Notes under the pieces: generated by a model
Told to the model about the DNA's origin: nothing
The model's input: the letters and a program-made list of their open reading frames with translations, nothing else
Database searches by the model: none
Position numbers and translations under genes: made by a program
In this document: positions 43,964 to 52,585 of the stretch, piece by piece
Layout of the letters: every line of letters begins with the position of its first letter
How positions within the stretch are numbered: the first letter of the stretch is position 1
Source of the DNA: Paraburkholderia xenovorans LB400
GTDB lineage: Bacteria; Pseudomonadota; Gammaproteobacteria; Burkholderiales; Burkholderiaceae
Direction: 5' to 3'
DNA length: 64,000 nucleotides
Assembly (NCBI RefSeq): GCF_000013645.1
Contig: NC_007951.1
Location: 4,030,001-4,094,000 of the forward strand

Positions 43964-45376
43964 ATGAACAGCGGGCAAGGCAGCGGCGCGGCCGCACACG
44001 TGATCCTGCACATCGGCGCGGGATCGTTTCATCGCGCCCATCAAGCGTGGTATCTGCATCGGTTGAACGAGGCCAAAGTGCCCGGCGAGCCGCACTGGTC
44101 GCTGACGGTCGGCAATATCCGCAGCGATATGAATGCGGTGCTCGAAGCACTTGCCGCGCAAAACGGCGTGTACACGCTCGAGACCGTCACGCCCCAAGGT
44201 GAGCGCGCATACGAAACGATTCGCTCGATCGAGCGCGTCGTGCCGTGGACCGGGAGCCTCGACGCGCTGATCGAGGCGGGCGCGGATCCGGCCTGCAGGA
44301 TCATCGCGTTCACCGTGACCGAAGGCGGCTATTACCTCGACGAAGAGGACGAACTCGACACCGCCAACGCCGATCTCGCCGCCGACCTCAACGGCGGCCA
44401 CACCACCATTTACGGCGCACTCGCCGCGATTCTCGACGCGCGCATGAAGCGCGGCGCGGGCCCGGTCACGCTGCAGACCTGCGACAACCTGCGCAGCAAC
44501 GGCGAGCGCTTCCATGCGGGCATGAGCGAGTTTCTCGAACGGCGCGGCGCGGACGAACTGGCGCAATGGTTCGACGACAACACTGCCTGCCCGAGCTCGA
44601 TGGTCGACCGCATCACGCCGCGTCCCACGCCGGATGTGCGTGAGCGCGTCAAGGCCGCCACCGGCGTCGACGACGCCTGCCCGGTGATGGGCGAAGCGTT
44701 CATCCAATGGGTGATCGAAGACCGGTTCATCGCGGGCCGCCCGGCCTGGGAAAAGGTCGGCGCGGAACTGGTCGACTCGGTGATGCCGTACGAGGAAGCG
44801 AAGATCCGCATTCTCAACGCGCCGCACAGTTGCATCGCGTGGGCGGGGACGCTGATCGGGCTGAACTATATTCACGAAGGCACGCTCGACGCGGACATCC
44901 GCAAGTTCGCTTTCGACTACGTCACGGAAGACGTGATTCCATGTCTCACGCCGAGTCCGCTCGATCTCGAACGCTATCGCGACGTGGTGCTCGAACGCTT
45001 CAGCAATCCGTATATCCAGGACACGAACCAGCGCGTTGCGGCGGACGGTTTTTCCAAGCTGCCCGGCTTCATTGCGCCGACGCTGGCGGAGTGTTTCGAG
45101 CGCGGCGTCACGCCGGCGGCGACGGCGATGCTGCCCGCGCTGTTCTTCCGCTTTCTGGAGCGCTGGAACGCCGGCAAGCTGCCGTACACGTATCAGGATG
45201 GCGTGATGGATGAGCGCGTCGCGCGGGGCTTTTTCGCGGCGCCCGATCCATTGAAGGCGTTCGCCGCCGACCGTCTGCTATGGGGCAGCATGGCGCAGAC
45301 ACCGGAACTGGAGTCGGCGCTGGAGGGTGCACTGGCGCGCGTCGATGTCTGGCTGGCCAGACGCGGCGTGGTTTGA
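43964..45376 (+). CDS. dalD: Polyol dehydrogenase, D-arabinitol 4-dehydrogenase type
   Basis: A 470-residue long-chain (mannitol dehydrogenase family) enzyme. NAD site HIGAGSFHRAHQAWYLHRLNE lies near the N-terminus, FTVTEGGYYL follows, and the catalytic Lys region is KIRILNAPHSCIAWAG. D-arabinitol 4-dehydrogenase fits best because xylulokinase, which uses its product D-xylulose, and a SorC-type regulator follow. Mannitol or sorbitol oxidation to fructose or related ketoses is also possible. GGAG precedes the ATG. Confidence 0.85.
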   Translation: MNSGQGSGAAAHVILHIGAGSFHRAHQAWYLHRLNEAKVPGEPHWSLTVGNIRSDMNAVLEALAAQNGVYTLETVTPQGERAYETIRSIERVVPWTGSLDALIEAGADPACRIIAFTVTEGGYYLDEEDELDTANADLAADLNGGHTTIYGALAAILDARMKRGAGPVTLQTCDNLRSNGERFHAGMSEFLERRGADELAQWFDDNTACPSSMVDRITPRPTPDVRERVKAATGVDDACPVMGEAFIQWVIEDRFIAGRPAWEKVGAELVDSVMPYEEAKIRILNAPHSCIAWAGTLIGLNYIHEGTLDADIRKFAFDYVTEDVIPCLTPSPLDLERYRDVVLERFSNPYIQDTNQRVAADGFSKLPGFIAPTLAECFERGVTPAATAMLPALFFRFLERWNAGKLPYTYQDGVMDERVARGFFAAPDPLKAFAADRLLWGSMAQTPELESALEGALARVDVWLARRGVV

Positions 45377-45522
45377 GCGCCGGCCTCGCCAGCCTCGCAT
45401 TCAGGAAGCTCAGGAAGCCCCACGCGGCATCGAAGCGCGCCGGTGCCAGGCTTAATGCGCATGGCACCGCGCGCCATGTGCGGCTAAAGTAGCGCATCTC
45501 TAACGACGAAGGTTCCGCGCCC

Positions 45523-47004
45523 ATGTATCTCGGCATCGACCTCGGCACGTCCGAAGTGAAAGTTCTGCTGCTCGCCTCCAACGGACGCGTGATCGGCACC
45601 GCAGGCTCGCCGTTTACCGTGTCGCGCCAGCATCAACGCTGGGCCGAGCAGAATCCCGAAGACTGGTGGGCAGGCACGCGCGCAGCGCTCGCCGCCCTGC
45701 GCGCCAGATATCCCGACGAGTTCGCGCAGATTCGCGGCATCGGCCTGTCGGGTCAGATGCACGGCGCCGTGCTGCTGGATGCGCAGGACCGCGTGTTGCG
45801 TCCCGCGATCCTGTGGAACGACATGCGCAGCGACAAGGAATGCGCTGAATTGACCGAACGCGCGCCGGAGCTGCATAGCGTGGCCGGCAATCTCGCCATG
45901 CCCGGTTTCACCGCGCCGAAGCTGCTGTGGGTCGCTCGCCATGAGCCCGACATTTTCGCGCGCACTGCCTGCGTGCTGCTGCCGAAGGATTACCTGCGCC
46001 TGCAACTGACCGGCGGCAAAGTGTCCGATCCATCGGACGCGGCCGGCACGCTGTGGCTCGACGTCGCCAAACGCGACTGGTCCGATTCGCTGCTCGCGGC
46101 CTGCAACATGTCGCGCGCGCAGATGCCGAGCCTCGCCGAAGGCAGCGAGCCGTCGGGCACGCTACTGCCCGCGGTGGCGCGCGAATTCGGCCTGAGCGAC
46201 GGCGTGATCGTCGCGGCCGGCGGCGGCGACAACGCCACCAGCGCGATCGGCATCGGCGCGACGCAACCCGGCGACGGTTTCGTTTCGCTCGGCACGTCGG
46301 GCGTACTGTGCGTGGTGGGCGACAGCTTCCGGCCGAATCCGGCTTCGGCCGTGCATGCGTTCTGCCACGCGATTCCGGATCGCTGGCATCAGATGAGCGT
46401 GGTGCTGTCCGCCGCGAGTTGTCTGCGCTGGGTCTGCAAGCTCACCTCCACCGACGAGCCGACCCTGCTCGCCGAAATCGAGGCGCTCCCGGCTGACGCA
46501 TTGAACACCGCGCCACTCTTCCTGCCCTATCTGTCCGGCGAACGCACGCCGCACAACGACCCGTATGCGCAAGGCGTGTTCTTCGGCATGAACCACGCAA
46601 CCGATCGCGCGCTGCTCGGCTACGCAGTGCTCGAAGGCGTCACGCTCGCGCTCACCGACGGCCTCGACGCGCTGCGCGCGGCCGGCACCGAAGCGAAGGC
46701 GCTGTCGCTGCTCGGCGGCGGCGCCCGCAGCGACTACTGGGCGCAGTTGCTCGCCGACTCGCTCGATACCGCGACGCGCAAGCACGGCGGCGGCGAAACC
46801 GGCGCGGCGCTCGGCGCGGCGCGGCTCGGCTGGCTGGCGGCCGGCGGCGATCCGGCCACGGTGCTGACCAAGCCGCCGATCGAAAAGGAGTTCACGCCGA
46901 ACCCGCGCCGCCATGCCGAACTGCGCGCGCGGCTCGAAGCGTATCGCGCGCTTTACCGCCATGTGCGGCCGTTGTTCGACCCTGCGCGGAAACCGCTTGC
47001 CTGA
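45523..47004 (+). CDS. xylB: Xylulokinase
   Basis: Phosphorylates D-xylulose with ATP to xylulose 5-phosphate, feeding the pentose phosphate pathway. The 493-residue FGGY-family protein opens YLGIDLGTSEVKVLLL, has GLSGQMHGAVLLD with the catalytic Asp region, TPHNDPYAQGVFFGM, and LLGGGARSDYWAQLLADSLD. It follows the dehydrogenase by 146 bases and precedes the SorC regulator by 90, consistent with one operon. Confidence 0.93.
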   Translation: MYLGIDLGTSEVKVLLLASNGRVIGTAGSPFTVSRQHQRWAEQNPEDWWAGTRAALAALRARYPDEFAQIRGIGLSGQMHGAVLLDAQDRVLRPAILWNDMRSDKECAELTERAPELHSVAGNLAMPGFTAPKLLWVARHEPDIFARTACVLLPKDYLRLQLTGGKVSDPSDAAGTLWLDVAKRDWSDSLLAACNMSRAQMPSLAEGSEPSGTLLPAVAREFGLSDGVIVAAGGGDNATSAIGIGATQPGDGFVSLGTSGVLCVVGDSFRPNPASAVHAFCHAIPDRWHQMSVVLSAASCLRWVCKLTSTDEPTLLAEIEALPADALNTAPLFLPYLSGERTPHNDPYAQGVFFGMNHATDRALLGYAVLEGVTLALTDGLDALRAAGTEAKALSLLGGGARSDYWAQLLADSLDTATRKHGGGETGAALGAARLGWLAAGGDPATVLTKPPIEKEFTPNPRRHAELRARLEAYRALYRHVRPLFDPARKPLA

Positions 47005-47094
47005 CTGGCAATCCGCAACCGGTTGGCGCGCGAGGCTCAGTCAAAGCGCGCGAACCGGCTGCTATCATCGGCGCACTTCAAGCGAACCGTCACC

Positions 47095-48042
47095 GTGCCC
47101 AAGTCCACAGAAAAATTAGATCTTGCTACCCGCGCCGCGTGGCTCTACTACGTCGCCGGCAATACCCAGAACGAGATCGCCGAAAAGCTCCAGGTGTCGC
47201 GCCCGGTCGCGCAGCGGCTGGTCGCCTTCGCGGTGGAAAAGAATCTGATTCGCGTGCGCGTCGATCATCAACTGGCCGATTGCCTCGCGCTCGCCGATCA
47301 ACTGTCCAAGCGCTACGGCCTGAGCATGTGCGAAGTGGTGCCGGTCGACAGCGACACGCCAGAGGAAGTCGACCGCAAGCTGGCGGTAGCCGGCGCGCAG
47401 GTGATGGAGCGCTATCTCGGCGAGGAAAAACCGATGGTGGTCGCGGTGAGCAGCGGCCGCACGCTGAAGGCCGCCGTCGATCAGATCGCGCAGCTGGACC
47501 GTCCGCAGCACCGGCTGGTATCGATGGTCGGGGCGATCGCCCAGGACGGCTCCTCGAACCGCTATGACGTCGCGCTGCACATTTCGGAGAAGACGGGCGG
47601 CAAGCATTTTCTGCTGCCGGCGCCGCTGCTCGCCGACAGCGAAGCGGAGCGCGCGCAGTGGTGCAATCACCGGCTGTACCGGATCGTCGAGTCGCTGTCG
47701 GCGCAGGCCGACGTGGCGTTCGTCGGCATCGGCAATATCGGGCCAAATTGTCCGCTGCACGAAGACGGCTTCATTACGTCGGCGGAAGTGAAGGAATTGA
47801 TGCAGAACGGCGCGGTGGCCGAAATGCTCGGACTGCCGATCGATTCGGCCGGCGCCCACGTGGAATTGCCGATTGGCCGGCGCGTGACGAGCATCGCGCT
47901 GGATTCGCCGCCGCGGCGCCCCACCATCGGTTTCGCCGGCGGCGAGCGCAAGCGCGAGGCGCTGATTGCGGTGCTCAAGGGCGGCTGGCTCTCGGGACTG
48001 GTCACCGACGAATCGTGTGCGCGGGCCGCGCTCGAAGCCTGA
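47095..48042 (+). CDS. SorC/DeoR-type sugar-binding transcriptional regulator
   Basis: A 315-residue SorC-family regulator. The N-terminal helix-turn-helix reads AAWLYYVAGNTQNEIAEKLQVSRPVAQRLVAFAVEKNLIRV. The sugar-phosphate-like domain follows (VVAVSSGRTLKAAVDQI, ADVAFVGIGNI, GFAGGERKREALIAVLKGGWLSGLVTDE). The GTG at 47095 gives the normal family start; an ATG at 47023 would add 24 unrelated residues. It likely binds the 31-bp element shared by the two operons and senses a polyol or phosphorylated sugar. Confidence 0.9.
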   Translation: MPKSTEKLDLATRAAWLYYVAGNTQNEIAEKLQVSRPVAQRLVAFAVEKNLIRVRVDHQLADCLALADQLSKRYGLSMCEVVPVDSDTPEEVDRKLAVAGAQVMERYLGEEKPMVVAVSSGRTLKAAVDQIAQLDRPQHRLVSMVGAIAQDGSSNRYDVALHISEKTGGKHFLLPAPLLADSEAERAQWCNHRLYRIVESLSAQADVAFVGIGNIGPNCPLHEDGFITSAEVKELMQNGAVAEMLGLPIDSAGAHVELPIGRRVTSIALDSPPRRPTIGFAGGERKREALIAVLKGGWLSGLVTDESCARAALEA

Positions 48043-48094
48043 GCGAAAGGCTTGGGCACCATCCGATGCGGCGCTGAAAGCGGCCCACCGCGGC

Positions 48095-48391
48095 TTACAT
48101 GACCGGCAAGCCTTCCGTAATGATGATGCGATAGTCCGCCCCTTGCAGGCGCGTATCGCTGACGGCCTGATACTCCGGGCTGTGATACCAGGCGAGCGCC
48201 TCGTCGTAGCTGGTGAATTCGAGGATCAGAATATCTTCGATCGCCGGACCTTCCACCACTTCCCTGCGCCCGTGGCTCGCCAGCATCATCACCGGATGCT
48301 GCTCGAAGGTTGCAGGCGCAACCTGTTTATATTCTTCCAGTTTGGCGGGATCGAGCGTTTTCTCGCGCGTAATGACGACATAGGCGGGCAT
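48095..48391 (-). CDS. DUF1330 family protein
   Basis: A 98-residue dimeric alpha-beta barrel protein of the DUF1330 family (PAYVVITREKTLDPAKLEEYKQVAP ... ILILEFTSYDEALAWYHSPEYQ). Function unknown. It lies downstream of the truncated second copy of the ATPase 3' end, in the orientation of the transport operon, so it was probably the last gene of that operon before the cassette at about 48,560-51,360 came between. Confidence 0.9.
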   Translation of the reverse strand: MPAYVVITREKTLDPAKLEEYKQVAPATFEQHPVMMLASHGRREVVEGPAIEDILILEFTSYDEALAWYHSPEYQAVSDTRLQGADYRIIITEGLPVM

Positions 48392-48427
48392 GAGCGTTCC
48401 AGAGCGTGATGGAGCGGAAAACTACGA

Positions 48428-48453
48428 GGAAAGCGGCGCGCCCGCCGCTTTCC
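48428..48453 (-). terminator. Terminator-like hairpin after the ATPase-end duplicate
   Basis: GGAAAGCGGCG and CGCCGCTTTCC pair perfectly over eleven bases around CGCC, five bases past the stop codon of the duplicated ATPase end. The leftward tail has only a short T run (GTTTTC), so termination may be partial. Confidence 0.5.
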
Positions 48454-48458
48454 CATCG

Positions 48459-48558
48459 TCACGCGGCGAGCACTTCGACGATCTTACGCTGGAATGCTTT
48501 CCCTGCGCTGTCGAACAGATGGCAATGCCCGGACGTCGCGCCGAGTTTTCGCGTCTTG
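48459..48558 (-). pseudogene. Duplicate 3' end of the sugar ABC transporter ATPase gene
   Basis: Read leftward this encodes KLGATSGHCHLFDSAGKAF, then QRKIVEVLAA and a stop, matching the last ~30 residues of the intact ATPase at 51364-52473 (KLGAAPEHCHLFDSAGKAF...). By my count 82 of 90 bases agree, in direct orientation, 2.9 kb apart. In the strongly matching part the differences are synonymous (GGG/GGC, CGT/CGC, CTC/CTA, GCC/GCT), as between two functional alleles rather than a decaying copy. Similarity fades before about 48560. It marks one edge of an inserted segment. Confidence 0.85.
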
Positions 48559-48615
48559 CCGGTTCGCGGCGGAACGGCGCAGTGTCCCCCGTGACCGGCT
48601 ACGTATGCCGAAAAT

Positions 48616-49197
48616 TCAGGTCTGTTTCGAAGACGATCCGCCGCGCAACCACTCGTGTTCGAAGTGGTAGTCCGGCGAGCCGGTGCCGCCAAGCGCCTTG
48701 CCAACGCCGGCGACCATTCTGGAAACCGCGTAACCCCCGAGATCGGGTGCGAGGTGACAGAGTTTCCCGCAAAGGCCGAACTTGTTGAATATCTGACCCA
48801 CCGACGAAACCAGCGGCGTATTCAGCAGGTCATTGCACTTCGACACGCCGCCAATGATCGCTGAACCAATCGAACTCATCGCATCCTTGGCGCTTGCGTC
48901 AGCAGATTTATCGGACTTGCCGCATGCAGGAAAAGATGAAGACGTCGACTTCCCGTTCCGGCCGGTGAGCATCGACATCGAGTTCACGGCTGCCGAGTTG
49001 GCTAACCGTTCGCCACGTGCCCCAGCGATTGTGCTGACGCCAGCCGTGCTGCTGAATGTGGCGCTGAACCCCGACGCGTGCCGCTCAAGTCCATGTCCGC
49101 CGGAACGGAGTTCGGCGCGCGGCGCTGCCGAGGCGTTCGAATACATGAATCCCGCGCTAGAAAATGCGTCGATTTTTGTCGAAGTCAGTTGTTGCAT
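48616..49197 (-). CDS. Ser-rich hypothetical protein in the inserted cassette
   Basis: A 193-residue protein with no family I recognise. Residues 1-100 are rich in Ser, Ala and Gly (MQQLTSTKIDAFSSAGFMYS at the start). Residues ~105-165 are more ordered, with a Gly/Ala/Ile-rich helix-like part and five cysteines overall (PACGK, SKCND, GLCGKLCHLAP). The C-terminus is polar (GGSSSKQT). No Sec, Tat or lipoprotein signal. AAGGAA precedes the ATG, and base composition fits a real gene. It follows the cholesterol oxidase gene by 142 bases. Ser-rich, signal-less N-termini are seen in type III effectors, but that is only a hypothesis. Confidence 0.6.
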   Translation of the reverse strand: MQQLTSTKIDAFSSAGFMYSNASAAPRAELRSGGHGLERHASGFSATFSSTAGVSTIAGARGERLANSAAVNSMSMLTGRNGKSTSSSFPACGKSDKSADASAKDAMSSIGSAIIGGVSKCNDLLNTPLVSSVGQIFNKFGLCGKLCHLAPDLGGYAVSRMVAGVGKALGGTGSPDYHFEHEWLRGGSSSKQT

Positions 49198-49339
49198 ATT
49201 GATTTCCTTCGTCGATTTACATGCCAGATGACCCGTCTGGCCGGGTATTGGTCAGCGGCTCGATGACGAATCGCCGCTCAATGGTGTTGCCTGTCGATGT
49301 CCAGTACAACTGACCTCGCGGACAGGCTTGCCGCGCGGG

Positions 49340-51094
49340 TTAGGGAAGCAGCGTGTCAAGCAAAGCGGAAGAGAAGACGCGATACGGGTCGTAGCGGTTG
49401 AGCGTATTGCGCGCCGTGCTCCAGCTACTCCCCGGCGGTTGACCCTCGGAGTGCAGATTGGGAATCGTGGTGCCGATCATCATGCTGTCCTGCCAGGGCT
49501 CGGCATTTGTGTAGGCCCAGCCTTTGGACCATTCGGGACGCACAGTCGCATATGAACCAGCGTAGTTCGACATCATCCATTGCTCGATTTCCCGATAAAA
49601 ACTGTTCGCCAACGGGGTGCCGGGCAACGTCAAAAGGTCGAAGTAGACGGCAATGTTCCACTCGGGATGGTCGGGACGCGGCTTGAGCGCGGCAAGCGAC
49701 GGCGTAACGGCACCAGGCCCGACATCGGCCGCCTGGTCGAGCCCGGTCACGCGGATTTCGACAGGGCCATTCATCGGAAATTCGCCGCGTTGCCTGTAGA
49801 CGTCGACCCGGTTCTGGTAGAACTGGACGAACTCATAGATGACGCGTTGCACGTCGGCACGCCGGGCAAGCACCGCGTAGCCGTTTGCGGTCACGCGCAG
49901 CGTCGAAGGACGGATGTATTGCAGAACGTTGCGCGACCAGCCCCAGATATCGCTACTGAACGTGACACCCAGCCCCGCGACGACGATCCCCATCTGTAGT
50001 TGCCCAAAAAGCGGCGTCAGGTAGCATTCGCCGCCGATCATAATACGTTTGACCAGGTCCGCCAGCGGCTGCGAAATAGAATCCGAAAATGGGTAGTTGT
50101 AAGGCTGCTTCACCTCACGCGAGAAGAACGGCCTGCTGGGCTGCACGGACCACACCTTGAGCCACGGGCAACTCGTGAACGGAAACCAGATCGCCTCCAT
50201 CCGGCCCGAGCGGTCCAGGAACGATTCGATCGTACGCCCCCCTGACTTTGCCGAGGCGAACAGTTCGGATGCCGGAATATCCACATAACTCTGACAGCGC
50301 AGCCTCTGGTTGACACCCGCTTCGAGCGTCGCCTCGACGATCAGCGCGCGGCCCAGGTGAACGAGGAACGCCCCGATGTCGGGCTCGGTACGCTTGAAGG
50401 TGCGCAGCACATACTGCTGTTTCCGGTCATCGAACACTACCGCCGTAAGCGACAGGATCAAATTGCTCAGCGAACCATAGGTATGCCCCTTCAATGGAGC
50501 CTCGCCGGAAGCGGGTATCGCTGTTCCGTGAGCGCCGATCGCAAGAGCGCCGCCTAGCGTGATGTCGCCTGGAGCGGGCGAGGCCGTGACACCCAAACCG
50601 GATTGTTCGAGCGTGGCCAGTAGCGCTTCCATCGAAATGCCGGCTTGAGCCGTGACGCGTGCAGGCTGAGATGACTTGTCCACCGATATGGCGTTGAGCG
50701 ACTTCGTCATGTCGAGCAGGACGACTTGGGAGGCTCCGGTGGTCCGGTCGATCGTCAGCGGCGACCAGTTGTGCATATAGCCGCGAGGCCGGATGCGATA
50801 GCCGTTTGCGCGCGCCCAGTTGACGATCGTAACCACGGCGGCGGGCGTATCGGGCGACGCTGTCCAGACATCGGCTACCGCAATTTCACCGCTCCAGTTC
50901 TGGAATGCCTGTTTATATAGTGGAATGCCGGCGGGGAAATTTGCCGGAACGCGCGCGGTGTCTTGCGCGCGCGCGGCAATCTGATAGACCGGCGTCCATC
51001 CGGTCACGACTCCGGCCACCGAAAGCCGGGCGATATCGGCAATGAATTTGCGACGGGTCGGTGGCTTAAAAGTATCTTGAAGGTCTTTGATCAT
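49340..51094 (-). CDS. Secreted FAD-linked cholesterol oxidase (class II)
   Basis: A 584-residue flavoprotein of the vanillyl-alcohol-oxidase type with a cholesterol-oxidase substrate-binding domain. Long stretches resemble the class II enzyme of Brevibacterium sterolicum: YKQAFQNWSGEI, IRPRGYMHNWSPLT with His108 at the covalent FAD position, PAPGDITLGGALAIGAHGTA, and GHTYGSLSNLI. RCQSYVDIPASELFA, EAIWFPFTSCPWLKVW, GEFPMNGPVEIRVTGLDQAADV and RPEWSKGWAY also match. The product would be cholestenone plus hydrogen peroxide. TRRKFIADIARLSVAGVV (residues 13-30) is a Tat signal. The start has only a weak ribosome site. No other sterol genes are in the window. Confidence 0.9.
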   Translation of the reverse strand: MIKDLQDTFKPPTRRKFIADIARLSVAGVVTGWTPVYQIAARAQDTARVPANFPAGIPLYKQAFQNWSGEIAVADVWTASPDTPAAVVTIVNWARANGYRIRPRGYMHNWSPLTIDRTTGASQVVLLDMTKSLNAISVDKSSQPARVTAQAGISMEALLATLEQSGLGVTASPAPGDITLGGALAIGAHGTAIPASGEAPLKGHTYGSLSNLILSLTAVVFDDRKQQYVLRTFKRTEPDIGAFLVHLGRALIVEATLEAGVNQRLRCQSYVDIPASELFASAKSGGRTIESFLDRSGRMEAIWFPFTSCPWLKVWSVQPSRPFFSREVKQPYNYPFSDSISQPLADLVKRIMIGGECYLTPLFGQLQMGIVVAGLGVTFSSDIWGWSRNVLQYIRPSTLRVTANGYAVLARRADVQRVIYEFVQFYQNRVDVYRQRGEFPMNGPVEIRVTGLDQAADVGPGAVTPSLAALKPRPDHPEWNIAVYFDLLTLPGTPLANSFYREIEQWMMSNYAGSYATVRPEWSKGWAYTNAEPWQDSMMIGTTIPNLHSEGQPPGSSWSTARNTLNRYDPYRVFSSALLDTLLP

Positions 51095-51277
51095 GTGCGC
51101 TCGAGTACCTGTTGCCAGGAAGGGATGTCAGTTCCCATGCTATTTTTTTGAGGCGTACGCGAGGTGATGACTATTCATTAATGGTGAGGCAGAGGGGCTA
51201 GGCGGGGCATCAACGCGTGCACATGATTCAACCCATCAGGGTTGGCCGAGCAATGAAGGCACGCGTTCCTGATCGAT

Positions 51278-51306
51278 AAAAAAATGCCGCGCTCGACGGC
51301 GCGGCA
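51278..51306 (-). terminator. Terminator of the sugar transport operon
   Basis: TGCCGCGC pairs with GCGCGGCA around a TCGACG-type loop, and the leftward strand ends in seven T residues. It lies 58 bases past the ATPase stop codon and separates the operon from the cholesterol oxidase gene. Confidence 0.85.
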
Positions 51307-51363
51307 GGGACTCATTGCATAGCTCGGAGGGAGCGAAGCCGCATGGACGCGGCCCCCGGAAAC

Positions 51364-52473
51364 TCACGCAGCTAGCACTTCGACGATCTTGCGCTGGAAT
51401 GCTTTGCCTGCGCTGTCGAACAGATGGCAATGCTCGGGCGCGGCGCCGAGTTTCTGCATCTCGCCCTTGGTATGCCGCTCAAGCGGTGGAATCCGCGCGA
51501 TCAGTCCATCCGGCGCGACGCTCGATTCTGCATACAGATACGCCGAGTCGCCGAGCGATTCGACCGCCATCGTGCGGGCCGAGACGCCGTCGTCGGCCAT
51601 GCCCACATGCAGATGCTCGGGGCGGATGCCGACCGTCACCTTGTCACCCTGCTTGACCGAGGCCGGCTCCACCGCCACGCGCTGCGTCTCGCCGGTTTCG
51701 TAGCGTACCGTGACGCCGTCGTGCGTGACCGACTGCACCACCCCTTCCATGAAGTTCATTTTCGGCGAACCGATGAATCCCGCCACGAAGCGATTGGCCG
51801 GCGCGTGATACAGCATGGTCGGGCTGCCGACCTGCTCCAGATTGCCCGCCGACAGCACCACGATCTTGTCCGCCAGCGTCATGGCTTCGACCTGATCGTG
51901 CGTCACATAGATCATCGTGGTCTTCAGTTCGTCATGCAGACGCGCGAATTCGAGGCGCATTTTCACGCGCAGCGCGGCGTCGAGATTCGACAGCGGTTCG
52001 TCGAACAGGAACACCTTCGGCTTGCGCGTAATCGCGCGGCCGATCGCCACGCGCTGACGCTGGCCGCCGGACAACTGCTTCGGCTTGCGATCGAGCAGAT
52101 GGTCGATGTGCAGGATCTTCGCCGCATTGCGCACGGCGGCGTCGATTTCCGGCTTTTTGGTGCCGGCGAGTTTCAGGCCGAATGCCATGTTGTCGTATAG
52201 CGTCATGTGCGGATAGAGCGCGTACGACTGGAACACCATTGCGATGCCGCGCTTGGCGGGCGGCACGTCGTTCATGCGCGTGCCGTCGATGGTGAGATCG
52301 CCGCCGCTGATATCTTCGAGGCCGGCGATCATCCGCATCAGCGTCGATTTACCGCAACCGCTCGGGCCCACGAACACGACGAACTCGCCGTCGGCGATAT
52401 CGAGGTTGATGTCGCGCATCACTTCGTTGTCGTCGTACGCCTTCCTGATGTTGCGCAGAGTTACGCTTGCCAT
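51364..52473 (-). CDS. Sugar/polyol ABC transporter ATPase (MalK/UgpC family)
   Basis: ATPase of the importer encoded upstream. The 369-residue protein has Walker A GPSGCGKST (36-44), the signature LSGGQRQRVAIGRAI, Walker B VFLFDEPLSNLDA, and a C-terminal OB/TOBE regulatory region (IGSPKMNFMEG ... IRPEHLHVG) as in MalK-type proteins. It is the last gene of the SDR-transport operon. Its final ~90 bases recur at 48459-48548. Confidence 0.94.
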   Translation of the reverse strand: MASVTLRNIRKAYDDNEVMRDINLDIADGEFVVFVGPSGCGKSTLMRMIAGLEDISGGDLTIDGTRMNDVPPAKRGIAMVFQSYALYPHMTLYDNMAFGLKLAGTKKPEIDAAVRNAAKILHIDHLLDRKPKQLSGGQRQRVAIGRAITRKPKVFLFDEPLSNLDAALRVKMRLEFARLHDELKTTMIYVTHDQVEAMTLADKIVVLSAGNLEQVGSPTMLYHAPANRFVAGFIGSPKMNFMEGVVQSVTHDGVTVRYETGETQRVAVEPASVKQGDKVTVGIRPEHLHVGMADDGVSARTMAVESLGDSAYLYAESSVAPDGLIARIPPLERHTKGEMQKLGAAPEHCHLFDSAGKAFQRKIVEVLAA

Positions 52474-52585
52474 GATGTGTCTCCGTGTAATGCTATGTGT
52501 TGCTTGTCCGTTGCTTCGGTAACCTGAGTTTCCCAGGACACCGCGTTGATCCGATTCTCGATGTCATGCGTACATGTGCCGTGCT

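Noticed and set aside
48616..51094. The cholesterol oxidase cassette as a transposon
   Set aside because: No transposase, terminal inverted repeats or short target duplication were found. The flanking duplicate is a gene end with allele-like differences, which points to recombination instead.
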